Source: Mucor racemosus | Lineage: Eukaryota; Mucoromycota; Mucoromycetes; Mucorales; Mucoraceae | Assembly: GCA_027405735.1 (NCBI GenBank) | Contig: JAPEHQ010000011.1 | Location: forward strand, 1,984,001-2,048,000 | Length of the DNA stretch: 64,000 nt | Direction: 5' to 3' | Shown: piece by piece, positions 36,501 to 48,480 of the stretch | How the letters are laid out: the number at the start of each line of letters is the position of its first letter | Position numbering within the stretch: position 1 is the first letter of the stretch | Program-made: the position numbers and the translations under genes | Notes under the pieces: model-generated | What the model saw: only the letters and a program-made list of their open reading frames with translations | Database searches by the model: none | Told to the model about the DNA's origin: nothing

Positions 36501-37948
36501 TTAATCTTTTCTAGTTGACAAGTTTCTAGCTAATTGAATCAATGCTGATTGAGCTTCTGAGGGTGGTAACTGCTCGATAGCTGAAACTGCTAAATCTATA
36601 TGTTTGTTTGCTAATGCAAGCGTCTTTTTTAATCCGCTACTTTGATATACCAACAATCGTGCCTATTGTTTCTACACGTTAATATCTGTGTATATAAAGT
36701 ATATAAATTGCTCTACCTTTTCTGTATCATCATCGTTACTGAATCCACGCTCAATTAAAGGCCCTAATTCTGCATGTTCTTCCCATGCTAACAAGACAGG
36801 AGCTGTAATCCAACCTGAGCTATGCTTCTTTTTCTCAACATTTGCAGCAGTTTTGGAGAAATCTCGAAGATCGTCGATAAGCTAATAAAACTAGATTAGA
36901 CCTGAATGTTTACAGAATTGGTTTTTAATATGTTTACCTGGAAAGCAATGCCCAAATTTCTACCATAATCATATGTAATCTTTGCGATATCACTTGAGCA
37001 ACCACCCAATACCGAAGATGCTTTACAACTTTGAGCAATCAAACTACCAGTTTTCAAATACACCTTTTCCAAATAGTAATCCAATACCTTTTGTTTGTCG
37101 GGGTTTTTCTCGTTAAGATCATGTAATTGCATAAACTCTCCTTCCACAAGATTAGCAATACAAGTAGCAATCAATTCAATACATTCAGCCTTTTTTAATT
37201 GGGCCAATGCAAGAGAAGCACGCGCTAATAAGAAATCTCCTGCAAGAACAGCCATCTTATTACCAAAACCCGGGTTTGTTACTTGTTCTCCATTATCAAT
37301 CACGTCATAATGAAGTAATGAAGAGGTATAAATCATTTCAGAAATTTCTGCTAATCGTCTTTGTGCAGGTAAAATAGGCGTTTCGGCTGACGATAAATAA
37401 CATTCGTTATCTGTATCTTCATTTAAAAGTTGTTGAGTTGTTTTTTTAGGTGCTTGAGATGTTGCTTTTGCGATCAACAATACTAAAAGAGGTCTGATTC
37501 GATTGGTGTCTCCTTGGAAATAATGTTTTCCGATGGTATTGATAAATGGATGTCCAGATCCTAAAAGTTTTGTAATATTTCCTTTTAATTCCCATAAATC
37601 TTTACCGACAATTTTGACAGGGTCGAATATACGTTCTTGATCAGCTGAGTTGACGAGACTTTGAGCTTCTTTGACAGCTTGGTCCCAGCTAGTTGCTTGT
37701 CCAGTAAAAGGTAAGGACTCAATATTGGGTCGAGTTACTTTACGAAGAGGTGTTGCAGTCAATAAAGTAGATTTGATGACATTAATGCCTTGTGCTAATT
37801 TATCAAATGGAGAACCTTCGTCTTGTTGTTGTTTCAATTCAGCTGCTTTTTTGTAATGCGTTGCTGTGTGATGAAATGTAGCAACAGAAACTGGTCTGGC
37901 AACCAAAGGATAACTCTTGGCCAGTGTCTTGATACTACGTGATAACAT
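36501..37948 (-). CDS. coq1: Trans-polyprenyl diphosphate synthase, Coq1-like, with altered first Asp motif
   Basis: Exons are 37948-36938, 36881-36717 and 36662-36501 (445 residues). The enzyme builds the isoprenoid tail of ubiquinone in mitochondria; the basic, Ser-rich N-terminus (LSRSIKTLAKSYPLVARPVS) looks like a targeting peptide. GKHYFQGDTNRIRPLLVLL is the usual Gly-Lys and Arg-Pro substrate site. The second aspartate motif, DDLRD at 340-344, is intact. The first is not: where the family has DDxxD, residues 214-218 read YDVID. The Arg-Arg that normally follows is absent, and the next segment (NGEQVTNPGFGNKM) is several residues shorter than usual. AVLAGDFLLARAS and IANLVEGEFMQL are family-typical. 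It may be a regulatory partner subunit or a diverged paralogue; the gene symbol reflects overall resemblance. Confidence 0.85.
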
Positions 37949-39285
37949 TTAGTGAGTGTAATAAGAGAAAAAAAAATCCCTGGCTTATCAGTTGGTATTT
38001 TATCTTGATATTTTCAATCCCCCCCTTGTTTGACGTTGATACCATACTTGGCTGGGGTGTATTATGTCCTTCTCAGATGAATACAGCGATTTCGGCAGTC
38101 CTGAAGCATGTACAATACACTTATTTCAAGATTTCTGTGTGTCATCGGTGCTTAAATTTCAGATTTGCAAACGGCACATCTGAGGACTAGTTTGACATTT
38201 TCGGAAAAAAATTAGACATTTAAAGAATTTTGGCGACCCAAATTACGTAATTATGCTCTCTATGCGTTGTAAGGAAATATATGCTATTTAAAATGGTCTA
38301 TAAGATAAAATTTTTTGATCATCAATTTTTTGCACAAAATATTTAGATATCTTTGATAAAGTCGTTTTTTGGTTTTTTCAATAAATATCAAAAATTTTGG
38401 CTTGGAAACTCAAAATAAACACTGCCATCGTTTAAATAACAATATTTAGGTTATATAATCTCGATAAATATCTTAGTAAAAAGTCGCGTTTTTCGGGCAA
38501 AAAATTGAATTTTGTGAAAATTGAGATTTTGGACGAGGTATGGTAAGGCAAAATTCGAGTTGAAAAAAAGTGCTATAAAAATTTAGGGAAATGTATTAAA
38601 TCAAGTCTATTGAACGGTAGCATTCATTTGGTATGCTTCTAGATGCTAGAGATGGCCTCAAACTATAAAAATTAACCATTAAAAGTACTGATTTAGGCCT
38701 ATATTACTAGATATTTAACATTTATTACGTACTACATATTACTTTGGTTAGTTTTATATGTATTTAACGAATCGATAGGGATATTTTTAACATTTTGCAT
38801 TAGCAACTGCAAAAAAAAAAGCTTATGTATTGACCAAAACAAGCTTATACAAGCTCAATTACCACCACTGGTTGGATCAAATTTCACGCTTAAAACTCAA
38901 TAAGCTCTATTTTGCGCATCTTCTGAAAGTGAGTAAACTTTAAAAATCGAAGGATTTCATTGAATCAGTTTCATGAATATATAGCGAGTTGACCTGAGAC
39001 CTAAGAATCTCAAAATTTGCTATTTTTGGTGTTCTTAATGAATACAGGTGGCAAGATTAGCCTACAATTTATTAACTGATTCAAGCGTATTATATTCGTG
39101 TATCACAGCGTTGGTTAGCTGGATCAAGTATAAAGATTTAAGTCTATTCCCTGCATCAATAGAATACTTTTATAATGAAAAGGTTTGTGTAAATCTTTTA
39201 ACTTTATTTAAATAAAAGTGTGAAGAAGCAGATGTTTCATCGCAAACTCTATAGAAGGCTGAAAAAAGAGAGCTATACATAAGCA
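37949..39285. other. Intergenic; small Cys-containing remnant
   Basis: Near 38040-38190 a plus-strand frame contains KHVQYTYFKISVCHRCLNF and may be a broken transposase-like zinc segment, but it is too short to assign. The remainder is AT-rich and shows no gene. Confidence 0.4.
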
Positions 39286-39819
39286 TTAAGCTACGATATC
39301 TATTCTCTTGTAATGATAATCATGATGTTGCTTGCATTGTTTGGCTGTTCTGCTGCCAACAGCATCAGAAAGTTTTTGGAAAAACACCTTAGCATCCATA
39401 GGTAAGCAAAGAGACAATTCCATGAGCTTAGTCTTGAATTTATTCTTTTCTGTTTCATTCCATCTGCCATTATTCATCTGGATAGCAATATACTTAAGAG
39501 CCAAAATGCTTTCCTTGCTGATTTGATTCTTTGCGGGGAAAGTGATGCTGCTCTCTATCATACTTTCATTGTCATTAACAGTGCTTTTTACCTTGATTTC
39601 ATTGCAAGCAGTACTATGAAAGCGCTTGACGGCTTTCGTAAAGATGGGACTAATAGTAGTAGCATTAGTAGTTGGCTTCAACCAAAATTTAGAAATGTTG
39701 GGACAAGTATCAGCAGTAGGGAAGGAGTGAACGATGGATTTGGATCCAGATGAGATATCAGCCGAGGCATTACGGGTAGCACCAACAGAGATGAATTTTC
39801 TAATTTGAGACGTAAACAT
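39286..39819 (-). CDS. Small SANT/Myb-like protein
   Basis: A single exon of 177 residues. The C-terminal 60 residues resemble one SANT/Myb repeat: GRWNETEKNKFKTKLMEL, then ALSLCLPMDAKVF-like spacing, then a helix with SRTAKQCKQHHDYHYKR, where the Arg-Thr-Gln-Cys pattern is typical of the third helix. The N-terminal 110 residues are Ser/Thr/Ala-rich, with a basic, hydroxylated start (FTSQIRKFISVGATRNAS) that could be a mitochondrial presequence. A TATA box lies about 75 bases upstream. The function is not known: nuclear DNA binding and a mitochondrial role are both open. Confidence 0.75.
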   Translation of the reverse strand: MFTSQIRKFISVGATRNASADISSGSKSIVHSFPTADTCPNISKFWLKPTTNATTISPIFTKAVKRFHSTACNEIKVKSTVNDNESMIESSITFPAKNQISKESILALKYIAIQMNNGRWNETEKNKFKTKLMELSLCLPMDAKVFFQKLSDAVGSRTAKQCKQHHDYHYKRIDIVA

Positions 39820-39893
39820 TGTAAATATAGATTGTAACGATAGTGAGGTATAATATGAGATTATAATTTCTTTACGATCGGTACATCTTTAAA

Positions 39894-39905
39894 CCTTTTT
39901 ATACC
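39894..39905 (-). promoter_or_regulatory. TATA box of the SANT-like gene
   Basis: The minus strand reads GGTATAAAAAGG, about 75 bases upstream of the ATG at 39819. Confidence 0.5.
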
Positions 39906-40464
39906 TCTAAAATGTAGCTTATATCCATACATTGATCAGCACTCTTTTTGTTTGATCAGAAAGGAAAGTAGATGCAGTTTTTGTATATATAAAGAATGAA
40001 ATAAACTTATTTTGAGTCAAATGTAACAATTTGGTTTCATTATATTTTTTATGCAGGAACATCAAAACTGCGTATCAAATAAATATTAAAATCCATAGCA
40101 ACCAGGAACCGCAATTTTCCATAGCAACAAGTTTTCATTTAGTAATCACACATGGCAGTGCACTGATATAATTTGTATATTCCAACATACAAGAATAATA
40201 GTTGATTTGGCCACTTTTCTTTGCATTTATATTCAGGAGTTAATTACATTACATTACATATGATAATCATAATAAAAAAGGGAGTAAGAATAGAGACAAG
40301 GAGTATATGATTGTTATGGGTATCATTATTTCATCCTTTTTTTATAATAGTAATAATAATAGCAACAAGTGATAATGAATGTGTGTGTTTGCGTGTGTAT
40401 ATATAATGTGCGATTGTATGTATATAAGGGAATTTTCTCTTCTTATTCTTCCTCTGCTCGTTTT
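39906..40464. other. Intergenic, no gene seen
   Basis: The left part is upstream of the SANT-like gene and the right part is the 3' region of the TLC-domain gene. Only simple AT-rich sequence with a GT-rich patch near 40380-40430 is visible. Confidence 0.6.
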
Positions 40465-41685
40465 TTACTTGTGCTTGGCAACTTCTTTGGCTGGAAAACG
40501 TTTGCGTAACATTGCAATCATTTGGCTGAACCACCAAACATTTAAACATGTGGTTACGAAATTACCAACTCCATAAACAATCCAATCTACAGGTTTTATC
40601 AATCAATTAAAGCAATTTAGATAACAAATATATATACTTACATCTCCAAGGAACATCTTCTTTCACTGCATAGATATCAGCTATAAAAGATAAAAACAAT
40701 ATGTCAATGTTTTGAATGAATTACACATTTCTATATATATAAAAAAAAAAAAAAAACTTACACCACATTTTATATGACATGTAGGTACCAAATACAATAC
40801 GTGCACCGAGAAATGTCAATAAAAGTACGACACCATTCACTAATTGAATCTTGGAGCCAGTCCAACCCAATTTATCCTATTGATTTGAGGATGAATATCG
40901 TCTAATCTCTCCATTTCAGCACAGGCTCTCCTACTACAGCCTTTCAATTTTTCCCTTTTTCTCTTACCATGAACCAATGAAAGTTAAGAAATATGGTACT
41001 GAGTTCGTACATTAGGAAGATGGCACCATAGTAATTAACGAAAGGACGCTAGTCATCCTATATATTAGATATTGCTAATACGAAACATTCGAAATATGCA
41101 CACTTACGAAAGAGAAAATAAATACTGAGAATGAAGCAATACCGTGAAATACCATACTAATGCCTTGATATTTATAAAAATAAACAGCAATGATAGTATC
41201 CCATAAAAAGTAACTACATAAATATGACAATTAAAATATGAATCACACTTTTTTTTATGTATTTGCCTGTATTTACCCGCAAGAAATTGAATAAATATCA
41301 GCAGCCCATCTCACATAACCAAACACTCTATCTTGATTAAGTGAATTATCTGCAAAAATAAAAAATGACCCAAGAACGACAACTAGACAATGTATAGTTG
41401 ATACAACATGAATATGCCAATTTGGTCCATTATACTGATTTGCGACAAAAAACACATTAATAAAATCCATAAAAACTGCGATATACCAACACATTTACTT
41501 ACGCCTTTAAAGAATTGAAATGTTTTTGGAAATAAAACTGGTGAAAATATACGGGAAATTTCATAAATAATGGCAAATACAACGGTTGAAGTCAATACAG
41601 TTTGCCAATGATACCGAAGTGTTGATAAAGATAATTGATCCAAGATATCACCAAATGTTGATGATGATACAGACATTGATTCCAT
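40465..41685 (-). CDS. TLC-domain multi-pass membrane protein (TMEM56/TLCD4-like)
   Basis: Exons are 41685-41503, 41434-41277, 41213-41108, 41048-40968, 40876-40762, 40680-40642 and 40586-40465 (267 residues). One exon is only 39 bases. The TLC core is recognisable: WHIHVVSTIHCLVVVLGSFF early, then GYFLWDTIIAVYFYKYQG, then VFHGIASF (the conserved His region), then YYGAIFLMYELSTIFLNFHWF. About six to seven hydrophobic segments are present, and the C-terminus is basic (KRFPAKEVAKHK), which could act as an ER retrieval signal. TLC proteins include ceramide synthases and lipid-handling proteins; the Lag1 motif of ceramide synthase is absent, so the TMEM56/TLCD group is the better fit. The exact lipid role is unknown. 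Confidence 0.85.
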
Positions 41686-44212
41686 TTTTCTTTAATCGTA
41701 TATGGAAATAATAAAGCGAAAGAAAGGAAAAAGGAAGCAGACGTTTATCTTTAGATAATTGATTTTATGCCTTTTTGTTGATTTATTTTATTAAAACTCC
41801 CAAAAAATAATAAATGTTTGTTTAACCCCAGATTTTCTTGTGTAAAAGGTACAAAATGTGTGTGTGAATAACGGAGGCTCATACAGAGGTCCAAATCAGA
41901 TCAAAATAATACATGTTATTCATAGAAACACGGCCATTTTTTGGGTTTAAATCACATGGAGAAGAAGAAGAAAGTGAGCGAGCGAGCGAGCGAAAAATTA
42001 CTGCTATAAATTACTCGCCAAGCAACAAGAAAAATTTTCATCGGAATCAAGGTTTCAATGTGGAGTTGTACAAAAGATAAAAATATTTGGGAACAAGGAA
42101 GCCGATAAGTTTTTTTTTTTTTTTTTTTCAATAAACTACATGATTAGTAAAGCGATACCGAAATCTTTACCGCTTGATGATTCTTTGTAATGTATATTGT
42201 CATAGAACAAACAATCGTAGAGGAATATACAGATTTGTAAACGCATTTGAAATGCAGCTAAGGTATGAGTTTCTGTCTGCGTACGTAAATAGACTCTGGT
42301 ATAAATACAGAAGCATTTCATTTGTCCAGAATTCCATTATACTGTTAAATGGAATTCTATTATCCTAAAAAGTCCATCAGAATATCAGATGAAATTAGCA
42401 TCATACGAAAAAATTAGCCAGTTCAAGTAAACCAAATAAGAATTGCCAAAAATGGCATGTTGTTCGTTCCTTTGCCACATTGCTCAATTCAAAATTAAGC
42501 TCACCGGTTAACATGTATAAGTTAGCATTAGTAAATGTTATGAAAAAATAATTTCCTTGGCCACTGTGAGAAAAGTTTTCTATTTGCTGCACCTGATACA
42601 TGAGAGTTTTTTCTATACTGAAAAAATAGATATATATATATATATATCATGCTTTTTACCGTTGGTACACATGCCTGTTCTTGAAAAATATAATGTCAGA
42701 TTCAAATTATAAGATCCACTCAATGATGATTTAATGTTCAAAGAATTATTTTAGTCAATTATATCATATTATAAAAGCATAAAAAGCCGAGAAATTTAAT
42801 TATCATCTCATTTTATACTTGTAATTTTTTACTCGATTTAAAATCGATTTGGAATGGTTGTTCAAGCTTATATTTGGAATGGGTTCCATTTATCAATTCA
42901 ACAAATGTTGGGGCGGTGCTTTTGTAACAGTTAATTTCCCGTATTCGGTCATAATTTCACGTTACTAAAGTAACATTTTATGAAAACTTTTTATTGTAAG
43001 TTTATGCACTAACAGTTTAAATTTCAATGTATAAATCCATTTAGCTACCATTTTTTGACATTTGGACGATCAAGAAGCGCATAAACAGCTCATCAAATAG
43101 GATTATGAGTGATATATTTGTTTCTAAAATATTTCATATCCCGTTTGTATAGCAATAGTCTGCGAAGGTTTTTTATGACTCAAATTCGCATTTTATATTT
43201 AAAATCAAAACATAAACAATTACAATTATATATTACAATTATATACATATATATAATTTTGTTAAATTCCAGTACAGAATGTAAATTATAGCAAAGCAAT
43301 GACAAGACATAGTGCCCAAATATGTATTCAATTTCCGTCTTCAAATTGGCTCACTTTTGTAGCACACTTCTTATACTTTGGGCTATACGCTCTCCAATAG
43401 AATTGCTAACTTTTAAACAATCAAAGCGCATTCCAATTTTTTTTTACATCACTAGATTTAGCTATTGAATTTACGTAGCGTCATGCGAAATAAGTTGTTT
43501 AAGCAGTAGAGTTTCAATAAATATAATACGCTGAGAAGATTGAATATATTATAACTTAAGGCCTCTACTTAACCACTCCCACCAGTTACCGCCGTCTGAT
43601 ACCTAAATACATTAAGTGTAAGTGATATATACATATTTATTTTAAATCAATAGCAAAGCCTTAACCTTTTCTTTTCCATATTTTTCTATATTCATCCCCT
43701 GTTGTTCATTTTGTTTGTATATTTTTTACTTGAATTTTAACTCGAATTTTTGAAAACCCAGATATTTTTACAAATAAAGTGTATATATTATACATCAAAA
43801 TGTTAAATTGCAGCAGACAATATGAAATGAACAGAGCATTTTAAGCACTAGAGTTGCCTGTTACTACGATATACTGAGATCCTGAGATTAAGCATTTTTC
43901 ATTGAATTTGTTCCTTTACAAAGCATCTAACAATAAAAAAATAAAAAAATATTTTTTTTTCTTTATTATACTGTAGAAGCTAAATAGTTACACTATATAA
44001 TTATTAATTGTTTCCCTAATTAATTAATGGATAAAAGAAAGTATATATGTTTTATAAAATTTTATTTATATAGTTTGATAAAAGTAACGCTCAATTGACG
44101 AACTTGATTAACTTGGTCTGATATATTCAGAAAACGTTACACTCCATATTCTAAATAGATTTTGTATTTTATTGTAGGTATCTGACTGTATGTTGTGCCT
44201 AACACAATCCTT
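41686..44212. other. Intergenic, no gene seen
   Basis: AT-rich sequence with a GAGCGAGC patch near 41980 in the upstream region of the TLC gene, a run of T residues near 42111, a perfect 11-bp inverted repeat at 42328-42358 (AGAATTCCATT), and a (TA)n tract near 42631. Frames are short and without content. Confidence 0.6.
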
Positions 44213-44289
44213 GTTGCCTTCGCTTCGGATTCCGAAGTGGTACAAGCTCTCTGAGCCATGCTTTATTTTCAGTATATAATAGTAAAAAA

Positions 44290-44688
44290 ATGATATTTCC
44301 CTTTTCCTCAGATCTTTCTAAGCCGCGCATTCGTGGATATATTATGAGTGATCAAGAAGACACTATTAATTATAATGAGCAAACACCAACCTTCACACAG
44401 AGCCGAGTGGAAGACATTATCGAGCTCGTCACTCGAAAACTACGAGAAGAACAGCTACAGGAAGCAGAAAGTAGAGCAAGGGGAAATCCTCTCCCTTCCT
44501 TCATCGTCGAAGAATTGGATCATTATTCCAAGACAGACAGTTTACAAAAAGCAATCCAAAAATATAAAAAAGAAGTTCCTCGATACAACAGTGAGGACTG
44601 GATCACCGCAGAAACAAACAACCCAAATTTCATCGGAGACCTTAAACAACGCAAAGTCGATTCTTTACAATTAGCGTTCGCAAAATGA
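44290..44688 (+). CDS. Gag-like ORF of the DIRS-like element
   Basis: The frame of 132 residues is hydrophilic and helical. An alternative Met at 44344 (MSDQEDTINY) lies at the edge of the inverted repeat and may be the real start. A predicted coiled coil (IIELVTRKLREEQLQEAESR) precedes PSFIVEELDHYSKTDSLQKA and ends in DSLQLAFAK, which loosely resembles the leucine/alanine segment of fungal DIRS gag proteins. After the stop codon the other frames remain partly open, so the original gene was probably longer. No other protein of the element is left. The family assignment is tentative. Confidence 0.4.
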   Translation: MIFPFSSDLSKPRIRGYIMSDQEDTINYNEQTPTFTQSRVEDIIELVTRKLREEQLQEAESRARGNPLPSFIVEELDHYSKTDSLQKAIQKYKKEVPRYNSEDWITAETNNPNFIGDLKQRKVDSLQLAFAK

Positions 44689-45011
44689 CCGAGCCCAAGC
44701 GAGCGCAAGCAATTTCAGCAAGCATTTGTCGAGCCTAAAATATTTGAAAGTTACTCAAGAAAGCCCAAGCCGAAGCAAGGGTTCGTCGAGCAGTTGCATA
44801 TCGAGCATTCTCAGTTTTGAAAGCAAGCAAGCAAGTATAAATCAAACATCATCTAATTTTTCGAAAAGTCAAGCAAGTCGAGCAGGAGCATATAAGCAAG
44901 CGAGCAAATCCGAGTGCAAGCGCAAGCATAGTGCTATATATTTTCAGCGTGATATTGGTTCAAAATGTGATGAATTTTGACATTTTTAAAGTTAAAATTA
45001 CGAAAACTGGA

Positions 45012-45540
45012 TGTCGTATATTTTCAGGATTGATAAATATTACTTAAAAAAGAATACAATTATAAAAGAATGAGTAATTAATCAGTTCTTCAACTGTATA
45101 ATAAAAACAAGATATCCTTTATTTAGATGTAAAAGTATGGCCTTTTATATTGATTAGACATTGAGATCCTGAGATGTAATTTAAGGCACTATTGAACTAT
45201 TGGATCTGTTTGATAGTAATCTATGGATTGAAATGGATCAATCATAATTTAACCGTTCTTGCAGAGCTTGTGAGTTGTGTTGTTTCAATGCTGCGCTAAA
45301 TATGCTTGGATGTTGATTTGATAACTACTTGATTGGTTAACTGCTGGGATGAAATAATGTGGTGTCATAATTGAGGTCCAAGCGTTCTTGGTAATTACTG
45401 GATTAAACTTGGTACGCTAGGAGTTTCTTATATCCGATATCAAGACTTGCACTTCAATACATGTCGTAGTCAATAGATTGTAAGATGTATTGATACTGTA
45501 GAAGGTGATAATGTATGATACTAGTAGGTGGAATACAACA
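45012..45540 (-). mobile_element. Solo LTR family B, copy 3 (529 bases, with target duplication)
   Basis: It runs from TGTCGTATATTTTCAGG to GAATACAACA and is flanked by CTGGA at 45007-45011 and 45541-45545. It is the best-bounded copy of the family (others at 9757, 14170 and 60170). On the minus strand TATAAAAGGCC is followed by AATAAA. Confidence 0.9.
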
Positions 45541-45959
45541 CTGGATAAATTTTCCCTAAGTTACATGCTTGCTTATTTGATTTGAAAGCAGGCAAGCAAG
45601 CAGGTTGACATACATGCAAGCAAGCTTATTTCAATTTGAAGCAATTCGATCAAGCAAGCCTATTTCTATTTGAAGCAATTCGAGCAAGCATACAAGCAAG
45701 CTTTCAATGTTTTCGTCGAGCGCCATGCAGGAAATTGCTAAAAAAAATTAATCAAGCAAGCCAAAGCAAATAATAACCTGAAAAAAGCGCAATTCAAGCG
45801 AGCCCATGCATAGGGCTCGCTCGCTTGCTTATGTTCGCACAGCTCGATTGCGATCGCTAGGAAAATATCATTTTTTTACTATTATATACTGAAAATAAAG
45901 CGTGGCTCAGAGAGCTTGTACCACTTCTTCATCCTTTGCTTCGGCAACTTGAGTATTGA

Positions 45960-47110
45960 GCAAAATTTAAATTTTCAAAAAATTGAATTTTCATAGTTTT
46001 CAATCTTTAAAATCAAAGCGTGCCCTCTTTTTTATAACTAAACTCATACTAAACATTTTTTAAGATATACCTTAGGCACTGATAAACAAATACGAATTGT
46101 TCGCATTATGCTACGTATTCCTAAATTTATTCTATATCTCACAAAGACTCAAAAACAGGTAAAATTCGCTGCTTTTTCCTTGAAAACTGTGCCTCACTTT
46201 TCATTCTTGATCTACTTTTTTTTTCACTAAATAACACCAAGAAAAAATTATACGCCAATGTGTCCGAGGTGCTTAATTTTAATCCCAAAACGCGTATCCG
46301 AAAATATCCTGTTTTTTGCAGGTGGCATTAATTTTTCAGTGCTAATGTTTCAGATTTTTACAGGTATTTCACTGCTAAAAATTAAGAACTTTGAGACTTC
46401 ATATCTCTACAGAAAATTAAGCTATGCTAACATATTCTAGTAATAAAACTTGCTTGTTTTGAAGTGCTCTATAAAATATTTCAGTGTAAAAAAATTTTGA
46501 GTACTTTTATTTTTTTTCATTTTTTTTGTCGTTTTTGTAGTATATTTCAAAATATTTGTTAAATTCAAAAGCATTTTTTTTACATTCACGTCTTCATGCT
46601 CGTTAATCTTTCTCGGACCCAATTTAGTTTTTTTAAAAGTATTGATTTTTCGTGGAGATATCCTCAAAAATGTATACAAAGAGATACGCCCGTTTCTAGC
46701 TTCAATTTTTCTCCTAGTATACCCTCATCCCAAATTCTGAATTTGAAAACAAAATGACAGAAACTTTGTTTTTTCTACAAAAAATGTAGCTGGAAGGATC
46801 AGCAATAGCTCGATGGATAGATACTTTTATTTTGCATTATTGTCATTACTTATGTTTGAAATATGCTTATAAAAAGTATTGCGTATCTTCAAAAAACGTC
46901 TAAAATTTTAATTACATTTTTGGCAACATTTAATGTGAAACATTTACCTGAACAACTATGCTTCGATGGATGCAGAATTTAAAACTCTACAAAAAATTAA
47001 TACTGTAATTTAGGTACTCAACTTTTAATAATCAATTTTAGGTCAATTCCAGTCAATTGTGGCTAATGTCTGGCTAATGCACTTATATTCTGATATTAAC
47101 ATTTCTATTT
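45960..47110 (+). repeat. Dispersed AT-rich repeat A, copy 4
   Basis: It matches 24890-26300 in the same orientation. It directly follows the right inverted arm of the DIRS-like element. No conserved frame is present. Confidence 0.75.
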
Positions 47111-47368
47111 TCCGAGAGATATTAATGGCCTGATAGAGTGAAGACACAGCATATTCTTTGAAGATTTTACGCATTTCGACTCAATTGAGAGTTTATGGAT
47201 ATATAAGGTTTTATTTATAATAAAAAGAATAATAATAAAGACTAGTAACGTTTATTATGGAGAACTTAAGCTTTATTGCTAGAAAAACTAATGGTCAAAG
47301 TCGGCACACAAAAAAGCTCGTGTGGGGTGACCGAGCTTCAATTACGCACAAAAAAAAAAGCTCGGCTG

Positions 47369-47919
47369 TGTTTAGGACATAGACTATACTGGGTACATGT
47401 ATTACTAGTAGAAGTGCTCAAAGGGTTATTTAGACATGATTCTTAGCATAGAATAATGAGTATGAGGTGATAATGATGTATGCCAATTTTATTTCATTTA
47501 GTTATGTTACATGTAGTCTATGATGAAATGACTGTAGCCTGAGATCCTGAAGTGAGCCAATCATGAACTCGTTCCTGGGAATGGAATTTAGCTATTCCAT
47601 TTGTATAAACATTCACTGTCTAAAGTTAATCAAGCATGGACATCCTATATACTTAACTTGGTAGTATCCTACTAAACCTGCTCTGGCCAATCTAGTATAT
47701 CATCATGTTGTAATCAATCAACTAGTTCCTCAAGACTATGATATCATTCTTTATACACGCTGTATTCTAGACTCTATATCCACGCTTCCAAAACATATAA
47801 ATACCCTGAATCCTGATGTCGTTCGAGATGGATTATTATCTTTTTTACCTACAATATACTCAATAAATATATCTAGTTTTAACTTTATTTTCTAGTTATT
47901 CATTGTGTATATTTAAACA
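47369..47919 (+). mobile_element. Solo LTR family E, copy 2 (551 bases)
   Basis: It runs from TGTTTAGGACATAG to ATATTTAAACA and is flanked by GGCTG at 47364-47368 and 47920-47924. It is the inverted partner of 17085-17634. TATAAATACC near 47798 and CAATAAATA near 47861 mark promoter and poly(A) signal. Confidence 0.9.
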
Positions 47920-47989
47920 GGCTGCATAAAAAAGACTTGGCTTGCTTTAATTAATCAGATATAAATAGGTAATACAAGTATTTCAGATA

Positions 47990-48480
47990 TGCTAGCTTCT
48001 ATTGGTCATTGTACATTCGGTAAGTTTAAACAACAACAAGTTGGTTACCCTGTATCTACGCCTATTAAGGCCCTTAAGTCCACTAGTTCTCGACGAATAT
48101 GGGTCCAAATGGCCTCCCGTCTCCCGTTGCAACAGTAGGCACTTCTAGGGTTCTAGTATTGATCCACATGATTGCAAAAGGTTTAGCCTCCCTGAGTTGT
48201 TGTGGAAGAAATAGAGAAATGAAAACTCATACTTGTTTGAACTATTTTGTATGGATTGTTTCAGATATTTTTTGAAAATTTTTAAATAAGATTAAATAAT
48301 GATCCAAAATTGAATTTGAAATTTGCACTTTATGCACAGTATATCTACAAAGAACATATCTTAATTCCATTAGTTAACAGCTGTTTTTGAAGGACCTTTG
48401 AACCCGTCTTTGAAAAAAAAGTCTTTTCTTCTGCTTGAAAGAAGTTTAGTAGCTGGAAAAATACTTGAAATCAATGAATA
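47990..48480 (-). repeat. Dispersed repeat I, copy 2
   Basis: It is the reverse complement of 8801-9240. GTTGGTTACCCTGT, TTAAGGCCCTTAAGTCCACTAG and CCCGTTGCAACAG correspond to the matching segments. The match fades beyond about 48480. Confidence 0.7.

Larger units (their letters stand above)
44213..45947 (+). mobile_element. DIRS-like element remnant with inverted termini, split by a solo LTR
   Basis: About 90 bases at 44213-44300 are repeated, inverted, at 45860-45947, sharing GAAGTGGTACAAGCTCTCTG and TTTATTTTCAGTATATAATA. A gag-like frame starts inside the left arm. The interior right of the frame is filled with AAGC/GAGC-rich short repeats (44690-44935 and 45585-45840), including a tandem unit with TTTGAAGCAATTCGA. 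No tyrosine recombinase or reverse transcriptase remains. DIRS elements have inverted terminal repeats and are known from Mucorales, so this is the favoured reading; a fold-back DNA element is possible. Confidence 0.5.

Noticed and set aside
37095..37310. Plus-strand frame within coq1
   Set aside because: Antisense shadow of a confirmed gene.
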